Shown here: one piece after another, positions 33,788 to 45,590 of the stretch
How positions within the stretch are numbered: position 1 is the first letter of the stretch
Layout of the letters: the number at the start of each line of letters is the position of its first letter
Assembly (NCBI RefSeq): GCF_042186555.1
Contig: NC_133333.1
Span: forward strand, 67,401,555 to 67,465,554
Length of the DNA: 64,000 nt
Direction of reading: 5' to 3'
Source: Aquarana catesbeiana
Taxonomy: Eukaryota > Chordata > Amphibia > Anura > Ranidae
Made by a program: the position numbers and the translations under genes
The notes under the pieces: generated by a model
The model's input: the letters and a program-made list of their open reading frames with translations, nothing else
Database searches by the model: none
Told to the model about the DNA's origin: nothing

Positions 33788-35344
33788 ATAAAACATGAAC
33801 CCCCTTTTGTATTGCTCCCCTTATTCTCTGGTCCCAAGTGAAATCCACAGGGTCCCAAAACTTTTTTTTACATTTTTTTAAATTTTACCCAAACACATAC
33901 TCTGATTCAGAACTTAGCCTTTTAACTTTATAAATGTACCCAAATATAAACAGCATTGCATCATTAACACTTTACAGTTGAAATTCTAAAAGTAACATAT
34001 CCAAGAAATATTTACTTTAAGACCATTATTCAGACTTTCTTTCCCACCGAAAATCCTAATATTTTCACAGATGCACAAATTAACCTCTGTGTGCTCAAAG
34101 GGTTAATTCTGCACCACTAGTCATCCATCATCATCTCCCTCTCTTCTGCTACCTCTGTCAGGCAATCTGCATTTTCTTGTTTCTGAGAAACAGCTTCTTC
34201 ATTTTTGGGCTATAAAAGCATCAAGTCTTTTGTATTCCCTTCTCTCCTCTCTCTGGGCTTCAATACTACTGTACGCTTCTCTTAGCAAAACCAATTCAAA
34301 TCCCTATTTCCTTATGGCAGTAAAATTAGCACTCAGTCACATACTGTCTCTGGACTCAACACATTTAAATTAATCAAAACATTCTCAGCCTTTCCTTTTC
34401 ATTCATCAAGCCACTTGATAATTCAACAACATTCTGTTCACTTTATAGTGCAATTCACTTTCATGTTTCCTATCTACTTCTTTAAAACCATTAATAATTT
34501 CTGCCATGTGCTTCCTTTATTATGGCATGCTAAAATAATAAAGCGACCATTATCAATGTACCTTTTCTTTTTTCTTTTTTTTTTCCGCTCAGTTTCAATA
34601 TTTACAATATAACCCTTCTGTATTGTCATAGCTGGTCAAGAGTTAATTTTTTTTACAGACACAATCTCTCACACAGGAATTTGAAACGGAGGAGCAATTC
34701 ACTCCCTCCTTACATAAGATTCACATGAGGGGAGGGGGTGAGAAACTGCAGGCTTTAGTCTCCCCAAATGATATTTTCCACTCAGCCATACTTAGCAATT
34801 TTTCTGCTTCTCAAATATTTGTTAAACATTTAGATAACACTTGCGTCTGGTCTAATTCTCTTTTGCTAGACCCATCAGTGATATGACTATTGGATCACCT
34901 TTACCTGAATTTGCAGCTCCAACTGTTTGGTTCCTATGAGTCCGACCAAGGGTTGTCCCCGAGCAGGCGGCCCAGATGTAGCAAAGTCTCCCAAACAATG
35001 TTCTCCAGTGGTACCTGAGACGGTGCAATAATCCAAGATGCCAGCTCCGGGCCAATCCCCATGGGCCATATAGTGCAATGCCACCTGGTATTTTACATAT
35101 TTATCTGCTTAATACATCGGCTAGCAAGGTGTTGGCTGCCTTACAGAGTGAAGCCATAAGACAATTCAAGTATCTCTTTAAGCTTTTCCAAAGTTTCCTG
35201 CTGCTCTGACAGATCCCAATCTGTCACTGATAGGCAAGCAGGCTACAACACAAGGGGAGGGGGATGAAGCGAGTCCAGTGTCTAACTGACAGTTTTACAG
35301 ACACACAGAACATGAGATGTGAAGAATGATTTTTTGCTGGTTAT
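33788..35344 (-). other. ERV internal region, possible second primer-binding relic
   Basis: AT-rich, no convincing ORF. Near 34,955-34,980 the plus strand has GAGCAGGCGGCCCAGATGTA. On the minus strand this is a TACA-ended sequence followed by TGGGCCGCCTGCTCGGGG, which resembles an LTR end next to a primer-binding site, so a second, older LTR element may be embedded here. No partner LTR was found. Confidence 0.3.
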
Positions 35345-35348
35345 TTAA

Positions 35349-36467
35349 CCTCTTCAGATCCGCACTATTGCCAAATGACGGCAACAGCGCGGACCTACAT
35401 TGCCGGGACGATGTCTATTGACATCGTCCTGTGCACGACCGGCCTGCGCGCCCCTTGCAGGGCACGCGCAGCGTGCTCCCTGCAGGGCGCTCACAGCGCG
35501 CTCGGTGATCAGCGAGTCTATGAGACTCGCCTGATCACAGATCAGAGTAAGGGGTCTGTCCCGACCCCTTACCACATGATCAGCTGTCAGCCAATGACAG
35601 CTGATCATGTGATGTAAGCAGAGCCGGTAATCGGCTATTTTTCCTCCTCGCGCTGACAGCGTGAGGAGGAAAAAGAAACCCGATCACCGGCGGCCGTGAG
35701 AGGGACATCAGACCCTTTCACGGCGATCATCTGCCCCCTGCCAGTGACACCTACAGTAGCAATAGGCAGCAGTGCCGCCTACCAGTGCCCACCAGCATCA
35801 CCCATCAGTGCCCACAGTGCCATCCATCAGTGCCCACAGTGCCATCCATCAGTGCCTACAGTGCCACCCATCAGTGCCCACAGTGCCACCCATCAGCGCC
35901 CACATCAGTGCAACAACAGTGCTGCACATCAGAGCCACCTATAAGTGCCCTTCAGTGTCACCTACCAATGCCCATATGTGCCCATCAGTGCCGCCCATCA
36001 CTGCCCACCAGTGCCACCCATCAGTGCCCCCCACCAGTGCCCTCCATCAGTAGTACCTATCAGTGCCCATCAGTGCCACCCATCCATGCCACCCATCCGT
36101 GCCACCCATCAGTGCCACCCATCAGCGCTCATCAGTGGCCATCAGTGCCGCCTTATCTGTGCCCATCAGTACCGCCTTATCTGTCCCCATTAGTGCTGCC
36201 TTAACTGTGCCTATCAGTGCCGCCTTAACTGATTTTTTTTTTTTTCAAAATTTTCCATCTTTTTTTGTTTGTTTAGCAAAAAATAAAAATCCCAGCTGTG
36301 ATTAAATACCAGTAAAAGAAAGCTCGATTTGTGGGGAAAAAATGATAAAAATTTCATTTGGGTACAGTGTTGTATGACCGCGCAATTGTCATTCAAAGTG
36401 CGACAGCGCTGAAAGCTGAAAATTGGTCTGGGCAGGAGGGGGGTTTAAGTGCCCAGTAAGCAAGTGG
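35349..36467. mobile_element. piggyBac-type MITE 2 with internal tandem repeats
   Basis: TTAA at 35345-35348 and 36468-36471. Ends CCTCTTCAG and CAAGTGG, related to MITE 1. The left half has foldbacks (ACATGATCAGCTGTCAG with CTGATCATGTGA). Bases 35770-36230 are tandem CAGTGCCACCCAT-type repeats of 13-22 bp. The right end (GCGCAATTGTCA, AAAGCTC) resembles MITE 1. Confidence 0.87.
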
Positions 36468-36471
36468 TTAA

Positions 36472-37400
36472 ACTCCTATTATCAACCCATACCTTTTTTG
36501 TTTTTTGGATCCTAACAATTTAAGTATCCACCAAATCCTGACACTTTTACAGTTAGTTTACTATTGCATCCAAACTTCCCCTCCCACTTGGCACATTAGG
36601 AACACAGCAGCCTCATAAGCAGGCACAAAACATTATTTTAGGGAGACTATTCCCCATTGTCAGTGCCAGTCTCTCATTAATCTATAAAACACTGGGATAG
36701 TGACCCTCGGCCCACGGTAACAATAGGAATACAAGAAGAGTAAAAATATCATCACTCCCCACACTATAGGGAGAATCAAAAAATAATTAACTTGTCTCTG
36801 CAGTACTGTTGTTTTTTCAATAAGGTTACAGTGTCAACAGAAAGGTTAAACATGAGAAAGGAGAAACTAAACACACAGAAGAAAGTTAGCCTTGCGATCT
36901 TTCTAGATCACTTAACTAAATAGCACTTAAATCATCGGGCAATCAACCTCCGACAACGTCAGGCAATCAACCTCTGACGTTTGGTATACCTCAAATCTTT
37001 TTTTTGTCTGTCTGGGACAGCAGGTGACGTAATTTTTTACCTTAGACAATGTCCCCAAATGTCTCTGTCTTCGAACACCGGATTATCGAGATATTATACG
37101 ATCAATCCCAGTGTCGGCAATTACAACACATTAAACCAGAATCAAACAGAAAGAGAACAAGAGAGTCTTATAAAGAATTAAGAATAATTTAAATTATCTT
37201 ACCTCTCAAACACCAGGAGGACTGGATCACGAAGTTCGAAACCAGACAGCGGATCTGGGTCTCAGGCCTCCGCCCCTATTTCTCCACTAACGTTTAGTGG
37301 GGGGATTTTTAATTCTCAGTGAGCTTCGAAGTCCGATACTCACCAATGTTTTTGTCAGGACCATCTGACCCGAAATGCACTTGTTGGTTCCAAAAATAGT
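36472..37400 (-). other. ERV leader region
   Basis: Non-coding stretch next to the 5' LTR. A TGGAACCAACAAGTGC on the minus strand just inside the LTR (about 37,377-37,392) is a candidate primer-binding site, but I cannot assign a tRNA. Repeated GGCAATCAACCTC occurs at 36,937 and 36,962. Confidence 0.4.
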
Positions 37401-37845
37401 AGGATTACTCTTCTCTTGTGATCAGTCGAACTCCAGATGTATTGAAAAGCAGACAATTTATTTCAAATGTGTCACACAAAAGGATGATGCTTACAAGCCA
37501 AAAGATGCAGTAAGAATCACACAAAGAGATGTAAATCCCCCCTCCTAATATCTACAATAACGCTTCTATTGGCTGAGGAAACACAGATAGCGTGCCTGGT
37601 ACAAAATGGTACTTTATTTGGCTAATTAGTGTTTCCTGTATAGTCTTGTTCTACCATATATGGTTAAGCCTAATCATCCTACAACTTACTATGGAGTTAG
37701 TTAAAGAAAACGATATAGCAAGTTAATACAAGTTAATACAACAACGTGCTCAGAAGTCATCTAAAAAGTCATCAGTGTCAGGGTTATTGTTTTTCTAATA
37801 ATTTTTCTAATAGTCACACAATAAACATTGTAAACTTTTCTAACA
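37401..37845 (-). repeat. ERV 5' LTR
   Basis: Homologous to 26769-27203. The outer end is intact (CTAACA followed by CGCAC). The inner end has lost the canonical TGT (reads ATAGTAGGATTAC). It carries an extra AAGTTAATACA duplication at about 37,725 and a few substitutions, which could date the provirus. Confidence 0.9.
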
Positions 37846-37850
37846 CGCAC

Positions 37851-40800
37851 CATTGTTCATAAGGGGTAAATTGAGGTGGCTCAGGTTTCGTAGTCCAGAT
37901 TGAGTGTAAATAATGTGACAGTTGCTGAAATCTAAACCTCTCTGAATTGGGGAGGTCTAGAGTCTTAATACAGTGGGTAAGGGAGATAGGTCCTGCGGAA
38001 GGGAAATAGTGCCTGATCCGGTACATCCCCTTATCCAGCCACCACCGAAATGCTCTGATATCCATGCCTGGATGTGTGCTAAGGGTTTGCATTGTGAAAT
38101 CAAGGAAGGGGAATTCCTGAGTGTATTCCATATCACTAAGGCATGTGACAGGGAAGGTGACAGGATGGGAGGCCTGGCTTTAGGAGAACACCAAAGGAGA
38201 AAGTCCAGGGTGAAGGATGGGACTTCCTGCCTCTCCATATCTACCCAGTCTGGTCTAGCTATTTTAGAGTATACCGTGGATAGCTGAGCTAATCTAGCTG
38301 CTTGGTAGTACCAGAAAAGATTAGGGAGGCCTAATCCCCCCTTATTACTCAGTCTATATAGGGTTTGTCGTGCAAGGCGATGGCCAGATTTACCCCAGAT
38401 AAATGTAATCACTTTACATTGGAACAATGAAAGATGGTCCTTTTTATTGCAAATTGGGAGTGAGCGAAAGAGATATAGGAGTCTAGGGAGTAGGGTCATT
38501 TTGATGGAATTTGTCCTGCCCAACCAGGAGAGTTGGTGTAGAGACCACTGTTTGAGATCTGATTCCAGTTTTTTGTAGATGGGGGGATAATTAGCTTGGT
38601 ATAGTTGGTCAAATTTGGGTGTAAGATTTATTCCGAGATAACATATAGAAGATTCACTCCACGAGAAGCGAAATGAATCCTTCAGCTGGGCTACCAGAGA
38701 CGGCCGGAGAGAGACGTTGAGTGTTTGTGACTTAGTGTAGTTAACTTGTAAACCCGAGATCCTAGCGAAATCATCCAGGAGTTTACATATAATTGGTAGG
38801 GAAGTGGCAGGGGAGGTCATAAAGAGGATGAGATCATCAGCGAATAGGCCACATTTGTGGATTTTGGGCCCACATCTAACCCCTGCTATGTCTGGGTTGT
38901 TACGTATAGCAATTGCTAGTAATTCAATTGCTATAGCGAAGATAAGCGGCGATAGGGGGCATCCCTGACATGTTCCTCTCGCTATGTTGATGGGGTCAGA
39001 ATACAGTCCTTGTAATTTGATCTTAGCCTCGGGAGTAGAATAAAGAGATTTAAGGAGCCCAAAGAATTGAGGGCCTAAGCCCCAAATTTCCAGAATGGCA
39101 AACAGGTAGGACCAAGAGACAGAGTCGAATGCCTTTTGCAGGTCTAACGACAGCAGCATGCCGGCTTGAGCATGACCGCCATCGTACCCAGATTGTAAGA
39201 TAGAAACTACATCCACTGCTCTTCTGATTTGGTCGGGGCCTTGCCTTCCAGGGGTGAACCCTACTTGGTCTTTGTGAATATAAGTTCCAATGAAGGACGC
39301 TAGGCGATCGGCCATGATTTTAGTCATTATTTTTAGGTCGTTATTAATCAATGATATGGGTTTATAGTTACTAACCTCACCTGGGTCCTTGTCTGGTTTT
39401 GGGATGACGGTTATGAATGCAGCATTTAGCTGCGTGTCCAGGGGCTCCCTTTGGATTTGGAATTGAATTTAGCCAAATATGGTGATATGGTATGTGCAAA
39501 CGCTTTATAGTAGGGTATAGAGAACCCGTCTGGACCTGGGGCCAAGTTTTTCTTTACATTTTAATCACCTCTAAGACTTCCTCCGTAGTGACTGGGGCTT
39601 TGAGCCTGTCTCTATGCTCCTCCGATAGGGTGGGTATAGGTAGATTTTCTAGTAATTTAGGTAGATCAGGGGATCTTCTTGCCCTTTGTTCGCTGTACAG
39701 GTTAGCGTAGAATTTGTGAAAGGCTTCCATTATTTTAAGGGGGTTTGCCGTGGGTGGTTGGCCAGCTATTTTTATTCTGGGGAAGGTGTATGTGCGGGCG
39801 CGCGGTGTAAGTTTGGAGGCCAAGAGAGGCCCAGGCCTGTCCTTCTGATGGTAGTATTTCGCCCCTTGCCATCTGATACTTTTTTCTGCATTAGCTGTTA
39901 GTGCTAGGTTAAGTTTGAGGCGAGCTGTATCAAGGCGGGACATGGGGACTCGGCGTGGATCTCTCTTGTGCTCCAGACGGAGTGTCTGGAAAGTCTTTTC
40001 CAGATTCTCAATGTCGACCTTTTTAGCTCTTTTAATTTGGGATGCTATTTGGATTATTTTGCCTCTAATGACCGCCTTATGTGCCGCCCATAGGGACTCC
40101 ACCGAGATGTCGGCAGTGTCGTTCAGTAAAAAATATTCAGAGATGGCCTTTTCAATGTCTATTTTTCTAATAGGGTCAGAGAGAATCATTTCATTTAATC
40201 GCCAGTAAGGAGATTTGGCTTGAGGGGTTTGGTTGTTTATCGCTATGCTCATCATGGAATGATCAGACCAGACCATGTTCATGATTAGTGCTTTTTGAAC
40301 CGAGGGAATTAGGCTATTTGATACTAATAGGTGGTCAATTCTGGCATAAGACTGATGCGCATGGGAGAAGTGCGTGTAATCCTTTTTAGTGGGGTTTAGT
40401 TCTCTCCAGATGTCTGTGAGACCCTGCTGATATATCATTTTAGCGATCTTGGAGCTACTCCTGGTTGGGCGGATGGTTTGTGCATGGGGAGGTTCGTATT
40501 TGTCTAGGCCCTGGTCGAAGGCTACATTTGAGTCCCCACCGAGAATTATGGAGCCCTCTAACAGGGGTCCCAGTGTCTGTAATAGATTACTGAAAAATCT
40601 CAGTTGTCCTGAGTTGGGGGCATAATAGGACACCAGGGAGTAGAGACGACCATCAATTGTGCCTTTGATTAGAATATATCTCCCCTCTGGGTCCCGCCGC
40701 TCTGAGTGCAGAGAAAATCTGCAGTTCTTCGAAATGAAAACAGCTACCCCTCTGGATTTATCTTCTGTGTTAGCCAGAAAAAACAGGGGAACTAGGCGTG

Positions 40801-40974
40801 CATGAAAGTGGGCTTGTACCGGATCGGGAAGTGGGTTTCCTGTAGGAATAGGACATCTATTTTGCGTGATTTCATATAGTCTAGTACCTTCCTACGTTTA
40901 GAAGGTGAGTTTAAACCCTGGGCATTATGGGTAACTACTCTTAACGGAGTAGGTGGTGGTTCAGAACTAGCCAT
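37851..40974 (-). pseudogene. LINE-1 ORF2: endonuclease and reverse transcriptase
   Basis: A likely Met lies at 40974. The apurinic-type endonuclease starts LRVVTHNAQGLNS, with FLQETHF, SYYAPNSGQ, LGGDSNVAFD (usually GGDFN), YARIDHLL and WSDHSMM. RT motifs at 39,350-38,600: MTKIMADRL, DQVGFTPGRQG, LSLDLQKAFDSVSW, GTCQGCPLSPLIFA and FADDLILF (the YADD box as FADD). SWLGRTNSIKMTLLPRLLYL follows. Frameshifts occur near 40,795, 39,550 and 39,440. The coding sequence runs into the retroviral 5' LTR at 37,845 and resumes at 26,763. It is typical of L1/Tx1 ORF2. Confidence 0.93.
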
Positions 40975-41013
40975 GGAGCAGGGGGGTCGGGAGCAATTCC
41001 AATCCATCGTCAC

Positions 41014-41867
41014 TTACCTGGTGGAGGTATCTATGTTGATCTGGAGGCTTTGCAGGAATGGAGATCGGTAGCTTTCTGTGGGAAGGATATTCGCCAAAGG
41101 TCCCACAGCTGACTGCAAGAGAAAGAATAGTTAGAATAGAATGGAGAGGAGGGGGAGGAGGGGAAGGAGGGGGAAGGGAAGGGGGGCCCAAGCCCTTTAC
41201 GGGCCTGAGTGAGCAGCGAGTGGATTGAAACCCACTGCTCAACACCATAGTAATTACATCCTTTCCCTGCTGACAGGGTGGACACCCAACCCAGGGAGGT
41301 GTAACCAAATCCGTGGGGTAGGGGGAGGCGCGGCATCACTGCCCCGACCTAGGTGCACCTTTGAATTAACTACTAAACGATAAGAAAAAAAAAACAGCAT
41401 CTCAATTTGGGGGGTCAGGAGGCCCCGGAAGCCCATCCCCTGGTGACCCACTCCCACCCCCCGAGAGAAAAACAGGAGGGAGGTTCAGGCCTCCTAGGAA
41501 CCCGCCCCAGGGAGACAGGGCCATAACTGTGTACTGAGCAAATGAACTTTGAGTATGAGATAACAGAACAACAACATTAGCTTCTGTAAACTCAAACTGG
41601 AGCCTGGAAAAAAGAAAAATTAAAAAAAAAAAATCCCAAGTAGGCTTCAAGTTGCTGCTTGGACTGTGACAATAGAGCATAGCGGAGAGGCATAAATAGT
41701 AAATCCTATGTATGCCTCTCCGGATGAGGATATGGCCAGAAAAATGAGAAAGAAAAAAGTCAAATAAAAATCTTTAAAAGTGAGTGAACTGTTCAGGTAA
41801 GAGTAGGGGGTTGCCCGCCCCAGTGTCTCCTGGAACTCGGGAGGGAGACTAAGGAGGAAGTCCATTT
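41014..41867 (-). other. LINE-1 inter-ORF spacer
   Basis: Between ORF1 and ORF2 of the same LINE. It has a purine-rich stretch (41,140-41,190) and no coding capacity of note. It is long for an L1 spacer, so some may be additional untraceable insertion. Confidence 0.5.
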
Positions 41868-42553
41868 TTTTTCCACAAAATTTTATTGAAGTGAATAAAA
41901 CATACAGGTGTACATTCTCACAGATGATGACAAAAGATTAATTAGAAATTAATTGGTAGAACATTGAATCATATGAGATATTTCAGAACTGAAATTGATA
42001 TAAGTACAACAAATAATAAAGTATGATAAAAATATACAATAAACACGAATTACATAGAGCTGTGTTCACAACAGAGATATGTAAAAGGAGAATCTTTGCA
42101 AGACACATAAGGTATGGGTATAGAAGGGGGTAAAATAGAGAATAAAGTGGGGGGGGCTTCTCAGAGTATCCTTACATTCATCTGGGATTGGTGTTAGTTA
42201 TTATTCTATTTGGGGAGGTATTATTTCTTTGTGATGCGGGTTTGTGGGTCCCTTTTCCCTATGTGGATTTCATTAGGGACCTGATTTGTGTTTATCGGGG
42301 AGGATAGTATTTGGATTTTTGGTTGTAGAAAAGTGAGTTTGTCATTCATTATCTATGGAGTAAGCGTCTGTGGATTTGAAACGTTGCCAACTGTAACATG
42401 TCGCTGTGAATTTGGATAGTGTTTCATGAGAGATGTTAATAAGTTCTTCAATATGTTCAATATTGTTCAGTCTACGGTACCATTCCTTTCTCGTCGGAGC
42501 AGCTGGAGAACGCCAATGGCAAGGGATACATTGTCTCGCTGCGTTTATCATAG
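41868..42553 (-). mobile_element. 5'-truncated LINE insertion (LINE-3)
   Basis: 686 bp flanked by perfect 12-bp duplications GGAAGTCCATTT (41856-41867 and 42554-42565). The 3' end has the minus-strand polyadenylation-type run (plus strand starts TTTTTCCACAAAATTTTATTG). The only coding part, minus 42,550-42,345, is the C terminus of an L1-type ORF2 (CIPCHWRSPAAPTRKEWY, then LNNIEHIEELI). This is a standard 5'-truncated target-primed insertion. Confidence 0.92.
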
Positions 42554-42641
42554 GGAAGTCCATTTAGAGTGTCACCAAAAAGCTTGACTCGGAGTGTCAT
42601 GGAGGTCTGGTTTCCTTGGATCATTTGAATTTAGGTTTGTC

Positions 42642-43548
42642 CTAAACATTCGTCAGAGGGCTTGCTGGAGGGGGTGGCTTGCTTGATCCTGCAGGAGAGT
42701 TAGTGAGGTCCATCGCTGCTTCTTGTGAGATGAGGCGAAGATCTAGTAGGAGTCGTTCACCTTCTTGGAAGCTGTGAAAGGAGTGCGTCTTGCCTTTATA
42801 GTCAAACTTCAGTGCAAAGGGGAAGGCCCACCTATATTTAATATCACGCTGAGACAAAATGGTAAGTAGGGGTTTCAGGGCTCTCCTCTTTTGTATCGTG
42901 GTCGGTGAAATATCTGCGAACACTTGAATGGCGTGCCCTCAGCATATGAGGGGGTGTTGATATCTGCACTTCTTCATTATCTCTTCCTTCACCGAGCAGC
43001 AGTGGAGTTTTACCACGATATCCCTGGGTGTGCCATCTTTCCGAGGGGTTCCTAGAGTTCTGTGAGCACGATCGATCTCCAATTTGTGTGATGAAATGTC
43101 AGGGATCAGCTGTCTGACAAAGTCTTGCACCACAGATATGGTGTCAGTGATCGATTCTGGGAGCCCCCTGATTCTAAAGTTTTCCCTTCTGGATCTGTTC
43201 TCCAGGTCATCAATCCGGGATAATGCAGTATCCAATTGATCTTGTAGCACCTGGATGTGGTCAAAGTTCTGTCTGGTTTTCAAAATCAGTTGGTCAAGTT
43301 TATTTTCAATAGCTTCCATCCTGATGCCTAGGATCTGGAAGTCCTCCCTTATATCTCCTGTAATTTTGGCTGCAGTCTGAGCTAAGCCTTTTTCCAGTAG
43401 TGCTGACAGTTGGGAGAAAAGATCAGGGGCTGAAAGCATTGTGTGGGGGGTAATGTCTGTCAGGACAGGCCTGATTGCATTGCGAGGTGATGTAGGCCCA
43501 AGGGGGGAGTGCAGGAGTTCCTCCATGGATTGTTCAATAAGGGATTCT
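42642..43548 (-). pseudogene. LINE-1 ORF1, middle and C-terminal part
   Basis: L1 ORF1p (nucleic acid chaperone that coats LINE RNA). A heptad-type coiled coil spans about 43,400-43,190. It is followed by the RRM-like segment LENRSRRENFRIRGLPESI and LEIDRAHRTLG, then the C-terminal domain VFADISPTTIQKRRAL and RDIKYRWAFPFALKF. One in-frame TGA at 42939-42941. Its N terminus lies across the palindromic insertion at 48762-48976. Confidence 0.92.
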
Positions 43549-43550
43549 AG

Positions 43551-44197
43551 ACGATTGGGGAAACAGAGGGGGGAATTTAGGGACTTTTAGGAAGCCATGA
43601 TCTGGTAAGATCAAGTATTTCCATCCCTAGGGACTTTATATGATGTCATGACCTGGTAAGGACATAGACATCCATCCCATCTATATTTAAAGAAAAAAAG
43701 GGGGTATATAACCATATACCAGGAATGTGGGACTTTGTGTGAAGCATATGACAGCCCAAAGAGTAATGGAGTGAATTTAAAGGAATTTTATTACACATTG
43801 CATAGTACATACATGATCAAAAATAGCAGAGGTAGATTAACATACATAGATGATAAGTCTGTTGAACACAGTTCAAAGTATATATGCTGGTAGCAATAAA
43901 AATATGCATGACTCACATTAAATTGGTAAAACATGATAACAACATAAAGTAAACATATTTGTATAGAAATATTTAAAAATTCCCAGGTTCACCACAGACT
44001 AAAGGTGTGTACTATTGATAAGAAAGAATATAACCTGCAGGACCTATGGCCTCGTTGGCCTGAGAGAGTACAGAACACATCATGACTTGAAGTTCTAATG
44101 ACATTCGTGAAGACACGGCACATCAAGAGCTCTACGCGTTTCGTGGCTGAAGCCACTCATCAGGAGCAGGCACGTGTGATATCTATGGATTAGGAAA
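43551..44197 (-). repeat. terminal repeat A1
   Basis: By eye identical to 45591-46237 at an offset of 2,040 bp, from ACGATTGGGGAAACAGAG to ATCTATGGATTAGGAAAA. It includes (minus strand) an ATAAAATTCC polyadenylation-type signal and a hammerhead. Confidence 0.92.
44110..44180 (-). ncRNA. hammerhead ribozyme, copy 1
   Basis: On the minus strand: GCTC (helix I), CTGATGA core, GTGGC-TTCA-GCCAC (helix II), GAAA core, ACGCGT (self-complementary helix III), A at the cleavage position, then GAGC pairing with GCTC. All invariant hammerhead positions are present. A monomer cannot close helix III, so activity would be expected from dimers, as proposed for PLE hammerheads. Confidence 0.85.
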
Positions 44198-44449
44198 AAA
44201 TTAAAAAATGAAAAACAAAAAGAATTGCAGGAACAAGGTTAGGGGTAAGATATCAAACCACCGTAACCAAGACTTACTTGCTCAAATTGGGCATGCTGAA
44301 GGTGCGATGACAAGGCCCCACAGACAGTCCGGGAAATAACTCCACACCGGGAGCTGAGGTGGGCAGCCCCACGGGTATGGGGAGGGCGACACTCACGACA
44401 GGCACGGCAGCCGAGGACATTCTGATAGTGAAGGGAAAATGGTGAACAA

Positions 44450-44860
44450 GGAGATGTGACAGACACAGGAGAAGAAAAAGGGAAAGAGAGAAGGGGGGGG
44501 GGAGGGAAGCAAGGAAAGGGGAAAAAGGGAGGGGGGGGGAAAGAAAGGGAGGGGGAAAGAAGAAAAGGATGGGAGAGAAAAGAAGGGAGGAGAAACAGGG
44601 AGGGGGAAGAAGGGATTAGTAAGGGAGACAAAGAAAAAGAAAGAGGAAAAACAGGGGGAAAGAACAGGAAAAGAGGGGGAAGGGAACTAAAGGAAGAGAA
44701 AAGGAAGGGAAAAGGGGGGGAAAAAAGGGAAATATGAAAGATAGGGGAAGGGAAGGGAAAGGGGAGGAGGAAAAAGGGGGGGGGGAAAGGAAGAGGGGGG
44801 AGAGAGGGGGAAGGGGAATAAAGTGAGGACGAAAAAACAAGAAGGAAGGTACATGGGTGG
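44450..44860. repeat. polypurine tract, about 400 bp
   Basis: The plus strand is almost pure A/G (AGGGGG, AAGAAA blocks) with only scattered pyrimidines. Its pyrimidine mirror in the inverted arm is at about 47,620-48,030. Long minus-strand Pro/Phe/Ser frames here are compositional artefacts. Confidence 0.92.
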
Positions 44861-45049
44861 GCGGGAGGGGGTGTTGTGGATAAGTGAGAGGTAGACAAGT
44901 GAAGCCAGGTAGATGTGATGGTAATGAAACAAAGAGAAATGCCAAAATACCTGGTGGGTAGGGGAACCCCATGAGGGGAACCAGAAAGACCGGTGGAAAA
45001 ATCCATGTAGTGGATGATGTGTGGAGAGCCCCGAGTGCCGTGACCAGCC

Positions 45050-45075
45050 GGGGAGCGCCCTTAAATACCCCCGCC
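45050..45075 (-). promoter_or_regulatory. TATA-like promoter candidate, arm 1
   Basis: Minus strand has GGGGGTATTTAAGGGCGCTC following a GC-rich stretch with CCGCGGCGGGG. The inverted arm has the same at about 47,402-47,422 on the plus strand. A TATA-like box between a GC-rich region and a downstream body could drive the element's RNA. Inference only. Confidence 0.4.
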
Positions 45076-45590
45076 GCGGGGATGCACACCAGTGTCACGC
45101 CGTGGGGTGGGGGGAGGAGCGCCAGGCGCCGGGCGGCCGCTTCCGGCCAACGGCACGCAGCACGTTCCCCCATAGCCCACGAGTGTGGTGAACACAGCCT
45201 GTGCGCGGCAGCGTCAGAGCGCTGCCCCGCGCACAGCAAGGAAGCGTGACACTGACACACATTGACATCACATCCGCTCCCCCAGGCCGTGAAGGCAGTG
45301 GGGGAGGGGGGAAAAAACGTCCGCAAGGTGTGTCACAGCCCCCGGAATGAGAGAGAAACCAGACCGCATGACGGCCCGGCACAACCCCAAACAGCAGTAC
45401 CAAAAGTAAGGCTAATAAGGCAGTTGGAACAATAAAAAAATTTAAAGGAAACAAAATGGGAATAAAATAGTTGCAAAAATAAAATAAATGGAACAGGGGA
45501 GACTAAACATAGGTCGTTGGTGGCAGAAGGATTAATATATCTAAACTAGTAGAGCTACATCAGATGCTTCCATCCCTATTTGTATACAAG

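Larger units (their letters stand above)
26769..37845 (-). mobile_element. endogenous retrovirus, gamma-type Env, LTR to LTR
   Basis: An 11.1-kb provirus on the minus strand. Two homologous LTRs flank it and the host LINE carries identical 5-bp duplications CGCAC at 26764-26768 and 37846-37850. Remnants in order on the minus strand are leader, unrecognised region, RT thumb/connection and RNase H, integrase, and Env. The RT catalytic core and any clear gag are missing. Two MITEs and a SINE inserted later. All genes are disrupted, so this is a fossil provirus. Confidence 0.92.

Noticed and set aside
44239..45326. Pro/Phe/Ser-rich minus-strand ORFs
   Set aside because: They run through the polypurine tract and recur in the inverted arm; composition explains the lack of stops.
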